Shown: positions 1 through 9,154, counted from the first letter of the stretch. The stretch is 64,000 bases of DNA from Prevotella sp. (GCA_016281815.1 JAEEJK010000104.1:90585-154584), one strand, 5' to 3'. Notes: generated by a model not told the origin, from the letters alone. A program made the numbers and translations.

Positions 1-1076
1 GAAAAGGATACGACAAGGAATATGAATATCTGAAAGGCGTACATATCCACCGCCACGACATGCCTGAGGAAGGCAATGGTGCCTTAGGTTATGCCCGTGA
101 GTATTTCTGCGCCCTGCGCGAGGAGTTGCGTCTGGCCCGCAAAATCTACAAGGAACGCGGCTTCCATGTCATTCACGGCTGCAACCCTCCCGATGACATC
201 TACATGGTAGCGAGATGGTTCAAGCGCAAAGGGGTGGATTACGTCTTCGACCACCACGACATCTGTCCGGAACTTTATGAGGCGAAGTTTGGCAAGACCA
301 CCGGTTTGCTATATAAGAGTCAACTGTGGCTGGAGCGGCAAACCTACAAGCACTGCGCATTTGCTTTTGTGACGAATGAGAGTTACAAAAAAATAGCCAT
401 CGAGCGCGGAGGAATGAAAGAAAAGGATGTCTTTGTGCTCCGCAGTGGTCCCAAGTTGGAACGTCTGCGGATCACCCCCGCAAAACCCGAGATCAAGCGA
501 GGCCGTAAATACATGGTGGGATACCTTGGTGTGATTGGCCAGCAAGAAGGTATCGAGTATCTTCTGGAGGCCGCCCGATACATCCGCGAGGACCTTCACC
601 GCGACGACATTTTCTGGGGCATCGTCGGAGGAGGCCCCCACTTGGAAGCCCTCCGCAAACAGAGCCACAACATGGGGCTCGACGACATCGTCGAATTCAC
701 CGGGCGTGTGCCCGATGAGACCCTGCTCGACTATCTCAACACCGCCGACGTGTGTGTCAACTCAGATGAGTACAACGCCATGAACGACAAGAGTACGATG
801 AACAAGATATTGGAGTACATGGCACTGGGCAAGCCCATTGTTCAGTTTGATCTCACAGAGGGCCGTTACTCAGCCCGCGACGCTTCGCTGTATGCCATAC
901 CCAACAATGCGAGAGACATGGCCGACAAGATCATCCAATTGCTGGAGGATGAGCCATTGCGCAAACGGATGTCAGCCTACGGTCGTGACCGCATCATCAA
1001 CGAACTGAGTTGGGAGCATACAAGCAAGGCTTTGTTGGAAGGATATGACAAGTATTTCTCAGCCAGGGGGTTGTGA
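1..1076 (+). CDS. Glycosyltransferase family 4-like protein (5' end outside window)
   Basis: The reading frame is open from base 3, upstream of the internal ATG at 60, so this is the C-terminal part of a longer gene. It resembles a GT-B retaining glycosyltransferase (GT4). The nucleotide-sugar domain begins near GYLGVIGQQEGIEYLL, and a donor-site stretch NKILEYMALGKPIV has the E-x7-E-like arrangement with the glycine-proline turn typical of GT4. An upstream segment (HHDICPELY) matches WbuB-like GT4 enzymes. It is followed after 37 bp by a GHMP kinase and a nucleotidyltransferase, so it probably belongs to a surface polysaccharide or glycan operon. The acceptor and sugar cannot be told. Family call is firm; precise role is unknown. 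Confidence 0.8.
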   Translation, partial: KGYDKEYEYLKGVHIHRHDMPEEGNGALGYAREYFCALREELRLARKIYKERGFHVIHGCNPPDDIYMVARWFKRKGVDYVFDHHDICPELYEAKFGKTTGLLYKSQLWLERQTYKHCAFAFVTNESYKKIAIERGGMKEKDVFVLRSGPKLERLRITPAKPEIKRGRKYMVGYLGVIGQQEGIEYLLEAARYIREDLHRDDIFWGIVGGGPHLEALRKQSHNMGLDDIVEFTGRVPDETLLDYLNTADVCVNSDEYNAMNDKSTMNKILEYMALGKPIVQFDLTEGRYSARDASLYAIPNNARDMADKIIQLLEDEPLRKRMSAYGRDRIINELSWEHTSKALLEGYDKYFSARGL

Positions 1077-1113
1077 GTTTAGGAGTTTAGATATTACATA
1101 AAACGAACATATT

Positions 1114-2301
1114 ATGTTAGACTTATTTCAAGCTTATCGAACGTTTTTTGGAAAGGGTGATGCCCTTTACCAACTGTTTTCACCTTATCGTATATGTCCG
1201 CTTGGGGCCCATGTGGACCACCAGCATGGGCTGGTGAGTGGTTTCGCCTTTGACAGCGGCATAGAATTTCTTTTTTCCGCCACAGACACCGGCAAGGTGG
1301 AGATGTGCTCCCTCTCCTTTGAGGGACTGATGACCTTCAATGTGAGACGTGAGGTTGACTCCAAGCAGCACAACTGGGGCGACTATCTCCGTGGAGCGGT
1401 ATGGTCGCTGCAAAAGGATTTCCAGTTGCAGAAAGGCATCCGTGGCGTGGTGAAAGGTTCCATGCCCATCGGTGGTCTGTCTTCCTCAGCCGCCTTGCTC
1501 TGCGGATTTGTCAAGGCATTGGACAAGGTCAACAACCTGGGTCTCGACAAGATGCAGGTCATCAAATACGCCTCCATGGCAGAACGCACTTATGTGAGTC
1601 TGAACAACGGCATTCTCGACCAAGCCTGTGTGGTGCTGTGTGAGGCAGAAAAACTGCTCTACCTCGACACTGAGACATCGGAGTACAAGATTCTGCAGTT
1701 TGGTGACGGGAAAAGAGACCTTCCCTTCAAGATCGGCATCTTCTTCAGCGGTGTGACCCGCAAGTTGACCGGCACCGACTACAACCTTCGCGTGTCGGAA
1801 TGCAAGACAGCAGCATGGATGATGCAAGCCTATGAGAACATCCCCCTGAAGGAACTGCAGGACACCCGGTTGCATGATGTCCCCGAGGAGTTGTTGGAGA
1901 AATATGGCGAGCGGATGCCGGAGCGTTTTGCCAAGCGTGCGCGCCACTACTATACCGAATGCGACCGTGTGGAAGCAGGTGTGGAGGCTTGGAAGAAAGG
2001 TGATATCAAGGCATTTGGCCAACTGATTTTCGAGAGTTGCGAGAGTTCGATGAACAACTATGAATGTGGTTCGCCAGAACTGATAGAACTGTACAAGATC
2101 ATGCGGCGCACAGACGGCATCTATGGTGGCCGTTTCAGCGGTGCAGGCTTCAAGGGTGCCTGCATTGCCCTTGTCGACCCCATGAAGGAGGACAGCATCC
2201 GTGAGTATGTGACCCAAGAGTATCTCAAGGCATTCCCCCAATACCGTGACTCCTTCAAGGTGTTCTTCTGCAAGACCAGCAACGGTGTGGATTTCCTTTA
2301 A
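1114..2301 (+). CDS. GHMP-superfamily sugar kinase, galactokinase-like
   Basis: This 395-residue protein has the three GHMP kinase motifs. A galactokinase-like N-terminal signature lies near residues 26-40 (RICPLGAHVDHQHG), the ATP-binding glycine/serine loop at 117-128 (MPIGGLSSSAAL), and a C-terminal GGRFSGAGFKG motif near 338. Family members phosphorylate the anomeric carbon of a sugar using ATP. The signature is diverged from the classical GRTNLIGEH form of GalK, so galactose is not assured. The next gene is a sugar nucleotidyltransferase 21 bp downstream, and together they look like a kinase plus pyrophosphorylase pair making an NDP-sugar for the upstream glycosyltransferase. That pathway is inference. 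Confidence 0.8.
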   Translation: MLDLFQAYRTFFGKGDALYQLFSPYRICPLGAHVDHQHGLVSGFAFDSGIEFLFSATDTGKVEMCSLSFEGLMTFNVRREVDSKQHNWGDYLRGAVWSLQKDFQLQKGIRGVVKGSMPIGGLSSSAALLCGFVKALDKVNNLGLDKMQVIKYASMAERTYVSLNNGILDQACVVLCEAEKLLYLDTETSEYKILQFGDGKRDLPFKIGIFFSGVTRKLTGTDYNLRVSECKTAAWMMQAYENIPLKELQDTRLHDVPEELLEKYGERMPERFAKRARHYYTECDRVEAGVEAWKKGDIKAFGQLIFESCESSMNNYECGSPELIELYKIMRRTDGIYGGRFSGAGFKGACIALVDPMKEDSIREYVTQEYLKAFPQYRDSFKVFFCKTSNGVDFL

Positions 2302-2322
2302 TCACAACAAATTCAGAATCAA

Positions 2323-3054
2323 ATGAAGAATATCATCATAGCGGCGGGCTATGCCACACGGCTTTATCCCCTGACGGAGAATTTCCCCAAGCCTCTGCTG
2401 AAAGTCGGGGAGAAGACGATTTTGGGCCGTATGCTTGACGACATCGACCTCATCGAAGACATCGATGAGCACATCATTGTCACCAACCACAAGTTTGCGC
2501 CCATTTTTGAGGAATGGCTCAAGGAAACATCCTATCAGAAGCCCATCCGTATCATCGACGACGGAACGACAGACAACGAGCATCGGCTGGGCGCAGTCAA
2601 GGACCTTCTGCTGGCTCTCCACCAATGTGCGATCGACGACGACATCATGGTGTTGGCAGCAGACAACATCCTCGATTTCTCCTTCCGGGGATTTGTCGAC
2701 TTCTTCAAAGAGAAGAGGACATCCGTCATCATGTTCTACCACGAACCGTCACTGAAACGTCTCCAGCGAACTGGTGTGATTGCCATCAATGAAGACAATC
2801 GCGTGCTTCAGATGCAGGAAAAGCCATCGGAACCGGTGTCAGAGTGGGCCGTGCCCCCCTTCTACATCTACAGCCGTGCCGACATGCCCCTCATCCTTGA
2901 CTGCATGAATCATGGCTGCGGTTTCGACGCGCCGGGCAATCTTGCCCATTATCTGGTGGATGTCACCGCCATTCATGCGTGGGAAATGCCCGGCAGCCGC
3001 TACGATATCGGTTCGCTGGACAGTTACGAGGAAGCCCAGCGGCTCTTCGGCTGA
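2323..3054 (+). CDS. Sugar-phosphate nucleotidyltransferase
   Basis: A 243-residue NTP_transferase-family protein. The N-terminus carries the nucleotide-binding pattern AAGYATRLYPLT followed by FPKPLLKVGEKTIL, the hallmark of enzymes that join NTP and a sugar-1-phosphate. The metal-binding region LAADNILDFSF near residue 110 contains an AADN motif like those of RmlA/RfbF-type enzymes. Length is close to short RfbF/HddC-like members without a C-terminal beta-helix. It probably activates the sugar phosphate produced by the upstream GHMP kinase. Nucleotide and sugar are undetermined. The gene ends 48 bp before a strong hairpin. Confidence 0.82.
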   Translation: MKNIIIAAGYATRLYPLTENFPKPLLKVGEKTILGRMLDDIDLIEDIDEHIIVTNHKFAPIFEEWLKETSYQKPIRIIDDGTTDNEHRLGAVKDLLLALHQCAIDDDIMVLAADNILDFSFRGFVDFFKEKRTSVIMFYHEPSLKRLQRTGVIAINEDNRVLQMQEKPSEPVSEWAVPPFYIYSRADMPLILDCMNHGCGFDAPGNLAHYLVDVTAIHAWEMPGSRYDIGSLDSYEEAQRLFG

Positions 3055-3102
3055 CAAAGCCACTGAGACAAAGAAAGCGTCCTCAGGCTTATCATCTCCC
3101 CA

Positions 3103-3148
3103 AAACCAGTCACCGCCGTCATCCTGGGATGACGGCGGTGACTGGTTT
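3103..3148. terminator. Bidirectional intrinsic terminator-like hairpin
   Basis: A perfect 21-bp inverted repeat (left arm 3103-3123, right arm 3128-3148) with a 4-nt loop lies between convergent genes. The arm core is CACCGCCGTCATC. A-rich sequence on the left and T-rich on the right suit termination in both directions, though the T-tracts are short. Confidence 0.8.
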
Positions 3149-3155
3149 CTGTCGC

Positions 3156-4118
3156 TTATGTGTGGGAGTACCACCAGAGACGGAACTTCTCGTCAAAAAT
3201 GGCATTGAGCCGAGAGTAACGGGTGTCCACATAGTCGCGTCGGCATCCCAAAGCCTTGGCGACATCAGTGGGTTTGGTGCCTTTTCGTCTTTCGGTGAAG
3301 ATGAAGATGTCACGCTCATTCCATTGAAGGATGTTGGTGACGAAATTGCTGATGAAGTCCATCGCCCGGGCCTCCACCTCACCGTTGGCAAGATTGACAC
3401 CAAAGACATCGCTGAAGATGTTGTCAGTCTGGACGAACATGCCCATTGCATCCTCCAAGTCCACGGATGTGGTGACACAGCGCGGAGATTTGTCAGTGAT
3501 GACATACTCCTCATAGACATAGTTGGAGTTGACGAGGCGGAACTTGAAATAGTGCTCAGCCATCTCTTTTACTTTCTTGAATTCATTAGAGTCCATTTTC
3601 ATTGCTTTCATGATCAGGTCTTCGTTTTCTCTTTCCACGTAGATTTTGATCAGCAGGTCGCGGTCCTCGCCCTTGGGCATGACCTCATCGATGATCATCT
3701 TGCAGCCTTCAGGAGTCTGCTTTTTCAGCATGACCTTTGTGTTCTTTGCGGTGCGCTGCCTCACATCCTTGATGATTCTCTGCTCCTTGAGATACCCTGT
3801 GATGGTGTGGAAAGTGACCGTGAAGAGCCAGTTGTCGAGCGATTTGCCCGAGAAGGTGTCGAGCACATGCCAAGTGCCGTCATCCCAGAATTTCTCGTAC
3901 ATGATGGTACCGAAATCCTCTTTGGAGATGTGGTATTTGTAGGTAGAGACCACACACCCGGTGATGTATTTGCGGATCTGGTACATGGAGAAGGTTTCGT
4001 TCTCTCCTCCGAAGAAAAAAGAGCGGCAGAACTTTTCGTCGGTTTTGAGACGATGGAAGAGATTCTTGACTTCCTCCGGGCCAAGGGAGGAAAATGGGCG
4101 TTTATTGTTTCGAGTCAT
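3156..4118 (-). CDS. Sigma-70-like regulator with C-terminal helix-turn-helix
   Basis: A 320-residue basic/acidic protein without signal peptide or membrane segments. Residues about 60-130 (QIRKYITGC, YEKFWDDGTWH, SLDNWLFTVTFHTI) resemble a sigma-70 region 2-like helical core. Residues about 275-305 (KPTDVAKALGCRRDYVDTRYSRL) form a plausible region 4-type helix-turn-helix. Spacing is much longer than a classic ECF sigma factor. Upstream, two GAAGTTC direct repeats at 4169-4225 could be control sites. A 385-codon open frame on the other strand covers the same DNA but reads as low-complexity shadow sequence. The regulator family is an inference; it could be another large HTH protein. Confidence 0.55.
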   Translation of the reverse strand: MTRNNKRPFSSLGPEEVKNLFHRLKTDEKFCRSFFFGGENETFSMYQIRKYITGCVVSTYKYHISKEDFGTIMYEKFWDDGTWHVLDTFSGKSLDNWLFTVTFHTITGYLKEQRIIKDVRQRTAKNTKVMLKKQTPEGCKMIIDEVMPKGEDRDLLIKIYVERENEDLIMKAMKMDSNEFKKVKEMAEHYFKFRLVNSNYVYEEYVITDKSPRCVTTSVDLEDAMGMFVQTDNIFSDVFGVNLANGEVEARAMDFISNFVTNILQWNERDIFIFTERRKGTKPTDVAKALGCRRDYVDTRYSRLNAIFDEKFRLWWYSHT

Positions 4119-4239
4119 AGGTGTTGCATTATTTAGTGAGTTGTAGTAGTGTGTCAGGTTGGGTTCAGGGAAGAAAAAATCCGAACTTCTCTGTTTTTTC
4201 TGAGAAAGTCCGGAACTTCTTTTGTTGCATTGTCGCTGG
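4119..4239. other. Leader region with GAAGTTC direct repeats
   Basis: Upstream of the sigma-like gene, the reverse strand shows GAAGTTCGGA and GAAGTTCCGGA about 35 bp apart, both in a purine-rich setting. They might be binding sites or a -35-like element. No TAnnTTTG box is apparent here. Confidence 0.25.
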
Positions 4240-4644
4240 TCAATGAGGGGAAATTTTTCCCTTTGTTTTCTTGCCGCGAGGTCGAAGTTCCGTCAGTTGG
4301 TTTCGCTCTGTGAGCAATAGTGTGGCCTCTTGTTTCTTGTTTGTCTGGCTGAATAGTTTGCGTGATAGTTTTATCTCATCCAACGATATGGTGAGATTTC
4401 CGATGATAGTCCTCGTCCTGTATTCGGAGGGTAAGTAGCCTTGCTCATCCGACAATTTGCCCATGGCCAAACTGTCAGAATCCAAGTAAGCGCATGTCAT
4501 TCGATTGTCATCAATTAGCATGAGATGGTATTTCCAATGCGTGAGTGAGTGAATGAGACAGTGATAATTCTCGTAGCAATCCGTTAATAGTACAGACCTT
4601 TCTTCAGTAGATGGGATGGTTGAGACATCCTCCAAATCAATCAA
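4240..4644 (-). CDS. Doubtful small hypothetical protein (TTG start)
   Basis: A 134-codon open frame on the reverse strand, with start TTG at 4644 and no ATG before residue 42. It ends in a very basic tail (RPRGKKTKGK). No family is recognised. A good -7 box (TATCTTTG at 4659-4666, reverse) lies so close to the start that the message would be nearly leaderless. It may be a decayed gene, a short unrecognised protein, or a transcribed non-coding region. Confidence 0.3.
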   Translation of the reverse strand: MIDLEDVSTIPSTEERSVLLTDCYENYHCLIHSLTHWKYHLMLIDDNRMTCAYLDSDSLAMGKLSDEQGYLPSEYRTRTIIGNLTISLDEIKLSRKLFSQTNKKQEATLLLTERNQLTELRPRGKKTKGKISPH

Positions 4645-4827
4645 TTCTTTAAGTAATGCAAAGATAAAGCAATTTTTTAAATTTTGTATAATCCTAAAGA
4701 TAATTTTACCTACATTAATATTTGTTCACAACTCGCATTTATTTATTAATTAAAGTTAATCAATCATCTTGCTTTCAGCGATTATTACTATATTTGGGCA
4801 CTACAAGCAAATCATCCAATAAAACCC
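4645..4827. promoter_or_regulatory. Divergent intergenic region with two -7 boxes
   Basis: An AT-rich region between reverse and forward genes. The reverse strand shows TATCTTTG at 4659-4666. The forward strand shows TATATTTG at 4789-4796, with a TTG at 4769-4771, 17 bp upstream (slightly short). Both fit the Bacteroidetes TAnnTTTG consensus; the forward one should drive the DUF4861 gene. Confidence 0.5.
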
Positions 4828-6060
4828 ATGACTATGTACAAACGAGTTACCACTATTTTTTTGTTGGCAATGATAGCCATCCTCGCCTCAGCAGCCGACC
4901 GACAGATGTCCATCACGCTGAAAAACGCGAGCACTTGCGACATGCCCAATTATCCATTTCTCATAGCGCTGACGGATGGTCCCAAGGTGGCATCCGCCTT
5001 GGTCATGTCGGACGGGAAAGAGATACCCTGCCAGTTGGATGACATTGATGGTGACGGCAAGTTTGACGAACTGTTTGCCTTGGTCAACCTACCCAGGAAA
5101 TCCCAAAAGACCTTTCAAATCACCTTAAGCGACACCGGCACTCCCCGCGCCTACGAGCCCAAGGTATATATGGACATGATGCTTACCAACAGCAAGATCA
5201 AGGAGTCGAACAAGCAAAACCTGTATATATCTCAACTGACTGTAGACCGTGGTGTGAACCCCTACTCCATGCTTCACCACCACGGAGCGGCTTTTGAAAA
5301 CGAGTTGGTAGCCTACCGCATCTATTTCGACCATCGTCAAACGGTGGACATTTATGGGAAATACAAAATGGGGCTTGAACTCAAGGAGACCCAGTTTTAC
5401 CCCGACAAAGCCCAGGCAGCATCGGGCTATGGCGACGATGTGCTATGGGTAGGCAACACCTTGGGAGTAGGCACCCTCCGCGGATGGGATGGTCAGGCGC
5501 CAACCATGATCAGCGATGTGGAGCACCGCAGCCAGCGACTGGTGGCACGCGGTCCGTTGCGCACGATTGTGGAGGTGAAGGATGAGCAATGGCGCCCACA
5601 ACCCGACAGTCAGCCCACCGACATGGTGACTTACTACACGCTCTACGCCGGGCGCCGTGACTGCAGGGTCGATGTGTTTTTCAACCGCGAGGTCAATGAC
5701 CTCAAATTTGCCACGGGACTTATCAATGTGAAGAACTCTGTGGAGCACAGCGACCATCAAGGGCTTCGCGGATGCTGGGGCACCGACTGGCCTGTATCGG
5801 AGAAAGACTCCGCCGGGCACAAACGGGAGACGGTGGGATTAGGAATCTGCCTATACCGATACGATGTGGAGAGTGAACTGCCAGCCACCAAAGACAATTA
5901 TCCCTTTGTCATCAAAACGTCGGATAACCGTCTCACCTACCGCATCACATTCGGAAGCGACAATGAGAGTTTCGGCTTCCACAATGCGAAGGACTGGTTT
6001 GCCTATCTGGAGGAATGGAAGAAGACCATTATAGCAGAAGACCAGGTTGAGGTTCAGTGA
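4828..6060 (+). CDS. DUF4861-family secreted protein
   Basis: A 410-residue protein with a clear Sec signal peptide (residues about 1-23, hydrophobic core IFLLAMIAILASA). The mature part matches the DUF4861 pattern: an N-terminal beta domain with EF-like DDIDGDGKFDEL, then YGKYKMGLELKETQFYPD, DDVLWVGNTLGVG and a C-terminal region with AKDWFAYLEEWKK. In Bacteroidetes this family is often linked to pectin or glycosaminoglycan breakdown, but no lyase or hydrolase neighbour is present. A second ATG two codons in (4834) is an alternative start. Function is unknown. Confidence 0.72.
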   Translation: MTMYKRVTTIFLLAMIAILASAADRQMSITLKNASTCDMPNYPFLIALTDGPKVASALVMSDGKEIPCQLDDIDGDGKFDELFALVNLPRKSQKTFQITLSDTGTPRAYEPKVYMDMMLTNSKIKESNKQNLYISQLTVDRGVNPYSMLHHHGAAFENELVAYRIYFDHRQTVDIYGKYKMGLELKETQFYPDKAQAASGYGDDVLWVGNTLGVGTLRGWDGQAPTMISDVEHRSQRLVARGPLRTIVEVKDEQWRPQPDSQPTDMVTYYTLYAGRRDCRVDVFFNREVNDLKFATGLINVKNSVEHSDHQGLRGCWGTDWPVSEKDSAGHKRETVGLGICLYRYDVESELPATKDNYPFVIKTSDNRLTYRITFGSDNESFGFHNAKDWFAYLEEWKKTIIAEDQVEVQ

Positions 6061-6073
6061 TTTTTTCCGGCTG

Positions 6074-6184
6074 TTGGCCGTTGGCCGTTGGCTGTTGGCC
6101 GTTGGCTGTTGGTCTTTGGCTGTTGGCTGTTGGCCGTTGGCTGTTGGTCTTTGGCTGTTGGCTTTGGCTATTGGCTGTTGGCCT
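6074..6184. repeat. Heptanucleotide array, word TTGGCYG (about 16 units)
   Basis: Tandem 7-bp units TTGGCCG, TTGGCTG and TTGGTCT run from 6074, with one base missing near 6165. The array begins 14 bp after the DUF4861 stop. It enters the 3' end of the convergent glycosyltransferase, whose stop (reverse TAG at 6168-6170) and last codons lie inside it. The same word recurs at 23552-23607. Confidence 0.9.
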
Positions 6185-7820
6185 TGGGTTTCAGCATTGT
6201 CACATGATTGACCAATGCTTTCCCGTAATGCCTGTTGTGCCGCGGCAGCCGGTTGTCATCATACACACCGAGGTGAAGAGTGTCAACTCTCTGCAACAGT
6301 CTGTCGGGCGATTCGCTCGCCAGACTTTTTTGTGTGAGCAGCAGACACGGTGCGGCTTTCTCCACGGCCTCCCCATCGTTCAAGTCAAGCGGCAAAATGC
6401 TCTTGTTGGCGGCATAAACCAATTCTATCCTCAGCGCCTCCTCCTTATTATAATAAATAGGCAGTGATTTCAGTTCGCCATTCTTCTGCAACAGGGAGAT
6501 GCTCCGATATTTGGGATTGATGAAAATGTTGCCTACTGCACCCAGCATGAAGCACTCTATGATGAGAAACAACACCGTCACCCCCCTGACGATGCCCGTC
6601 ATATCCTTTCTCGTCGTGGAGAACAAGAGATAGATGGCAATGGCGAACAGGAAAAAGGCGATGAAGACTGATGTTCCGAAATCGATGATATACCAATTGG
6701 TCATTCTGAAATGCACAAAGAACGGCAGTCCGAAGGCCAGGAGCGTCATCAAGTATCCATTTGCGAAAAACAAGCCCTTTCCCCACTTGTCCTTAGGCCA
6801 CCGCTCGGTGAAATAGAACAGGAGGCAGGCAACGATGAGCGCGCATGGAGGTACGAGGGGCAGCAGGTCGGTCATCTCCTTGTTGGGGATGGCTGACAGC
6901 AACACCAATGCGATAACCAACCAAGCCATCGACATTCCGTAAAGTCTCTTTGTGCTCAGTCTCTTATACCAATACGGGATGAAGAAAGCCGCTACGAGGA
7001 GCAGAGTCCATACCCCCATCTCGGCAAAGAACCGCCAATAATAATACCATGGCCTTGTACTGTCGCTGGCATAGACGCTCAGTTCGCCTGCCAGATGATA
7101 CTCCGGATAGGCAGACATCAGGTATGCGATTCTCCATCCAAAGGTGAGGACACATATCACGCACAAGAGGACCAGCGGCATCCACCGTCCCTCCATGGCC
7201 GGCCTCTTCAGCAGCAGAATGACGATGATCAAGGGCAGCAGCATGGAGTAGAAAGGCTCGATCCCGTCGCCCAGGAATGAGAGTCCCATCATGAAGCCCG
7301 CCAGAATCGCCCATCGCCACTTGTGTGGATAGGCATAATAACGCTCATCATACAACAATCTGAAGAGGAAATAGATGGCCCCCATCATCAGGGAATACCC
7401 ATAGATATCCTGATGGACCATCCGTCCGTGATAGATGACATTGTAGGAAGTGAGGAATACCACGGTAGCAAGTTCTGCGAATCCCCTTCTTCTCTCCATA
7501 TACCTTGCCACGCCGTAGAAGAACAAGGCCCACATCGTGGCGAGCAAAGCCACCACGCTCCGCTGCACGCTGATATTACCCGGATACACCTTTTCCACGG
7601 ATGCCGCCACCCATACAGCCAGGGGAGGTCTGTCAATGCGTGACTCACCATTCATGGTAGGCGACATCCAGTTGTCATTGGCCACGATTTCCCTGGCCGT
7701 GACAATAGTTTTTGCCTCGGCAGGATCTGTGGGGAGCATGTTGTTGTTGACAAAAAATGCCGCGAGGCACAATACGAAGAGCAACAACGTCTCCCATCCG
7801 GTTTTCCTTACTATCTCCAT
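6168..7820 (-). CDS. ArnT/PMT-like membrane glycosyltransferase (GT39/GT83 fold)
   Basis: An integral membrane protein of about 550 residues with roughly 11-13 hydrophobic segments. Near the N-terminus, TDPAEAK (about 31-37) and RPPL (about 63-67) match the periplasmic acidic motif and the R/K-PPL motif of ArnT and PMT-type lipid-linked sugar transferases. Such enzymes move a sugar from a polyprenyl phosphate to lipid A or protein at the periplasmic face. Translation is taken from ATG 7820, not an earlier upstream codon, because a full promoter ends just upstream of it. The C-terminus runs into a heptamer array, so the last few residues are repeat-derived. Confidence 0.8.
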   Translation of the reverse strand: MEIVRKTGWETLLLFVLCLAAFFVNNNMLPTDPAEAKTIVTAREIVANDNWMSPTMNGESRIDRPPLAVWVAASVEKVYPGNISVQRSVVALLATMWALFFYGVARYMERRRGFAELATVVFLTSYNVIYHGRMVHQDIYGYSLMMGAIYFLFRLLYDERYYAYPHKWRWAILAGFMMGLSFLGDGIEPFYSMLLPLIIVILLLKRPAMEGRWMPLVLLCVICVLTFGWRIAYLMSAYPEYHLAGELSVYASDSTRPWYYYWRFFAEMGVWTLLLVAAFFIPYWYKRLSTKRLYGMSMAWLVIALVLLSAIPNKEMTDLLPLVPPCALIVACLLFYFTERWPKDKWGKGLFFANGYLMTLLAFGLPFFVHFRMTNWYIIDFGTSVFIAFFLFAIAIYLLFSTTRKDMTGIVRGVTVLFLIIECFMLGAVGNIFINPKYRSISLLQKNGELKSLPIYYNKEEALRIELVYAANKSILPLDLNDGEAVEKAAPCLLLTQKSLASESPDRLLQRVDTLHLGVYDDNRLPRHNRHYGKALVNHVTMLKPKANSQ

Positions 7821-7835
7821 AAAGAATGTTTTTTG

Positions 7836-7866
7836 CAAAATTAGTGCAAATCGCACGCAATGCAAA
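7836..7866 (-). promoter_or_regulatory. Bacteroidetes-type promoter
   Basis: On the reverse strand TTTG (7866-7863), a 19-bp spacer and TAATTTTG (7843-7836) give a close match to the -33/-7 consensus, 16 bp before the glycosyltransferase start at 7820. Confidence 0.7.
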
Positions 7867-7884
7867 AAAAAAATAAAAAAACTT

Positions 7885-9063
7885 TCAGTCAGCAGCCAGT
7901 CTTCTCCTCATAAAGAATCCCTTTGTCGCCAATACGAAGAGAGCCGCCCCTCCGACTTGCGCCATCGCCACCCACAGGAAAGTGGCCGTATATCCTGTGA
8001 ATTCCACCAGAAATCCACCGATGAGCACTCCCAGTCCGATGCCCACATCCCACGACACGAGCAGGGTTGAGTTGGCTGTTCCCCTCTGGTTGTTGTATGC
8101 CATTGCAATGATCATATTGAGGAAGGCAGGCCATATCAGACCGTTGCCCAATCCGATGAGCAATGCAGACAGGTAATAGCCGAAGTGGTTGGCGCAAGCC
8201 ACAAAGAGCACATATCCCGTTGTTGAGAAAAGCATCCCATGCAAGGCATTTTCCGTCAGTTTTCCATTTCTCAGCGACCTTGAGCCCATCAGCCTTGAGA
8301 CAATCAGTCCCACAGACACGATCATGAAAAACACCCCGGTCCCCCCAGTGATGCCCAACGCCTCCTTGCTGTAGATGGCCAAATAGTTTTGCAGTACGCC
8401 AAAGCAGAAGCCGAAGAATACCATATTGGCAGCCAGGAGCCATCCCCTTGTGAGGAAGAACCTGTCGAAAGACCATTTTTGTGTCTTGCTGACGAGCGGT
8501 CGCCGCTGCAGTTTTACGGTGCTGTCGATCGCCAGTCCTGCCCCCGCCACGATGAGTGAAAGCCAGAAGAGCAAGTGGAAATTCCCCGTCAGTTGATAGA
8601 TGGCTATTCCCGTCGTGGGTGCAAGGGCCATGGCCAGATTGTTGCTCAGCCCATAAAACCCAATTCCTTCATTCCGTCGGCTTGACGGCAGCACATCTAT
8701 AGCCACCGTGCTGTTGGCCACGGTAAGACTTCCGAACGGAGCACCATGGAGAGTTCTCACGATGGCGAAGAGGAGGATGGAGCCAGCCACAAGATAGCCA
8801 GCGAAGAAAGCGAAAAACAGAGCGTAGAAAAACATGAGCATGTGCTTCCGGTCGAAACTGTCGACCATGAATCCGCTGAACGGTCTGCTGAGCAATGCTG
8901 TGACGGTATATCCCGACAGCACCAGTCCGATCATGTCTTTAGTTGCTCCGAAATTCTCGCTGAGATAGAGAGGCAGCAGAGGTGTGAGGAGGTAGAATGC
9001 AAAAAACAGCGAGAAATTCGCTGCCATCACCTTGCAATAGTTGGGATTCCACAGTTTTTCCAT
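7885..9063 (-). CDS. MFS transporter
   Basis: A 392-residue major facilitator protein with about 12 hydrophobic segments. The loop between segments 2 and 3 has SRPFSGFMVDSFDRKHML, a variant of MFS motif A (GxxxDxxGRR/K). The N-half also carries RTLHGAPFGS, similar to motif C-like efflux members of the YhhS/AraJ group. A likely role is export of a small molecule or drug; the substrate cannot be read from sequence. It is followed on the reverse strand by the ArnT-like gene after an A-rich gap. Confidence 0.85.
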   Translation of the reverse strand: MEKLWNPNYCKVMAANFSLFFAFYLLTPLLPLYLSENFGATKDMIGLVLSGYTVTALLSRPFSGFMVDSFDRKHMLMFFYALFFAFFAGYLVAGSILLFAIVRTLHGAPFGSLTVANSTVAIDVLPSSRRNEGIGFYGLSNNLAMALAPTTGIAIYQLTGNFHLLFWLSLIVAGAGLAIDSTVKLQRRPLVSKTQKWSFDRFFLTRGWLLAANMVFFGFCFGVLQNYLAIYSKEALGITGGTGVFFMIVSVGLIVSRLMGSRSLRNGKLTENALHGMLFSTTGYVLFVACANHFGYYLSALLIGLGNGLIWPAFLNMIIAMAYNNQRGTANSTLLVSWDVGIGLGVLIGGFLVEFTGYTATFLWVAMAQVGGAALFVLATKGFFMRRRLAAD

Positions 9064-9154
9064 CTGATGTGGTTCAGAAAAATCCTGAGGACTGTGACAC
9101 CTTCATGCAAAAAAGGCGCTCACAATCCTCAAGACAATGAAGTAAAAGGAAAAC

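Noticed and set aside
2979..4136. 385-codon forward open frame antisense to the sigma-like gene
   Set aside because: Low-complexity His/Val/Leu-rich product without domain; the reverse frame has coherent helical and HTH patterns and the hairpin at 3103-3148 lies inside the forward frame.
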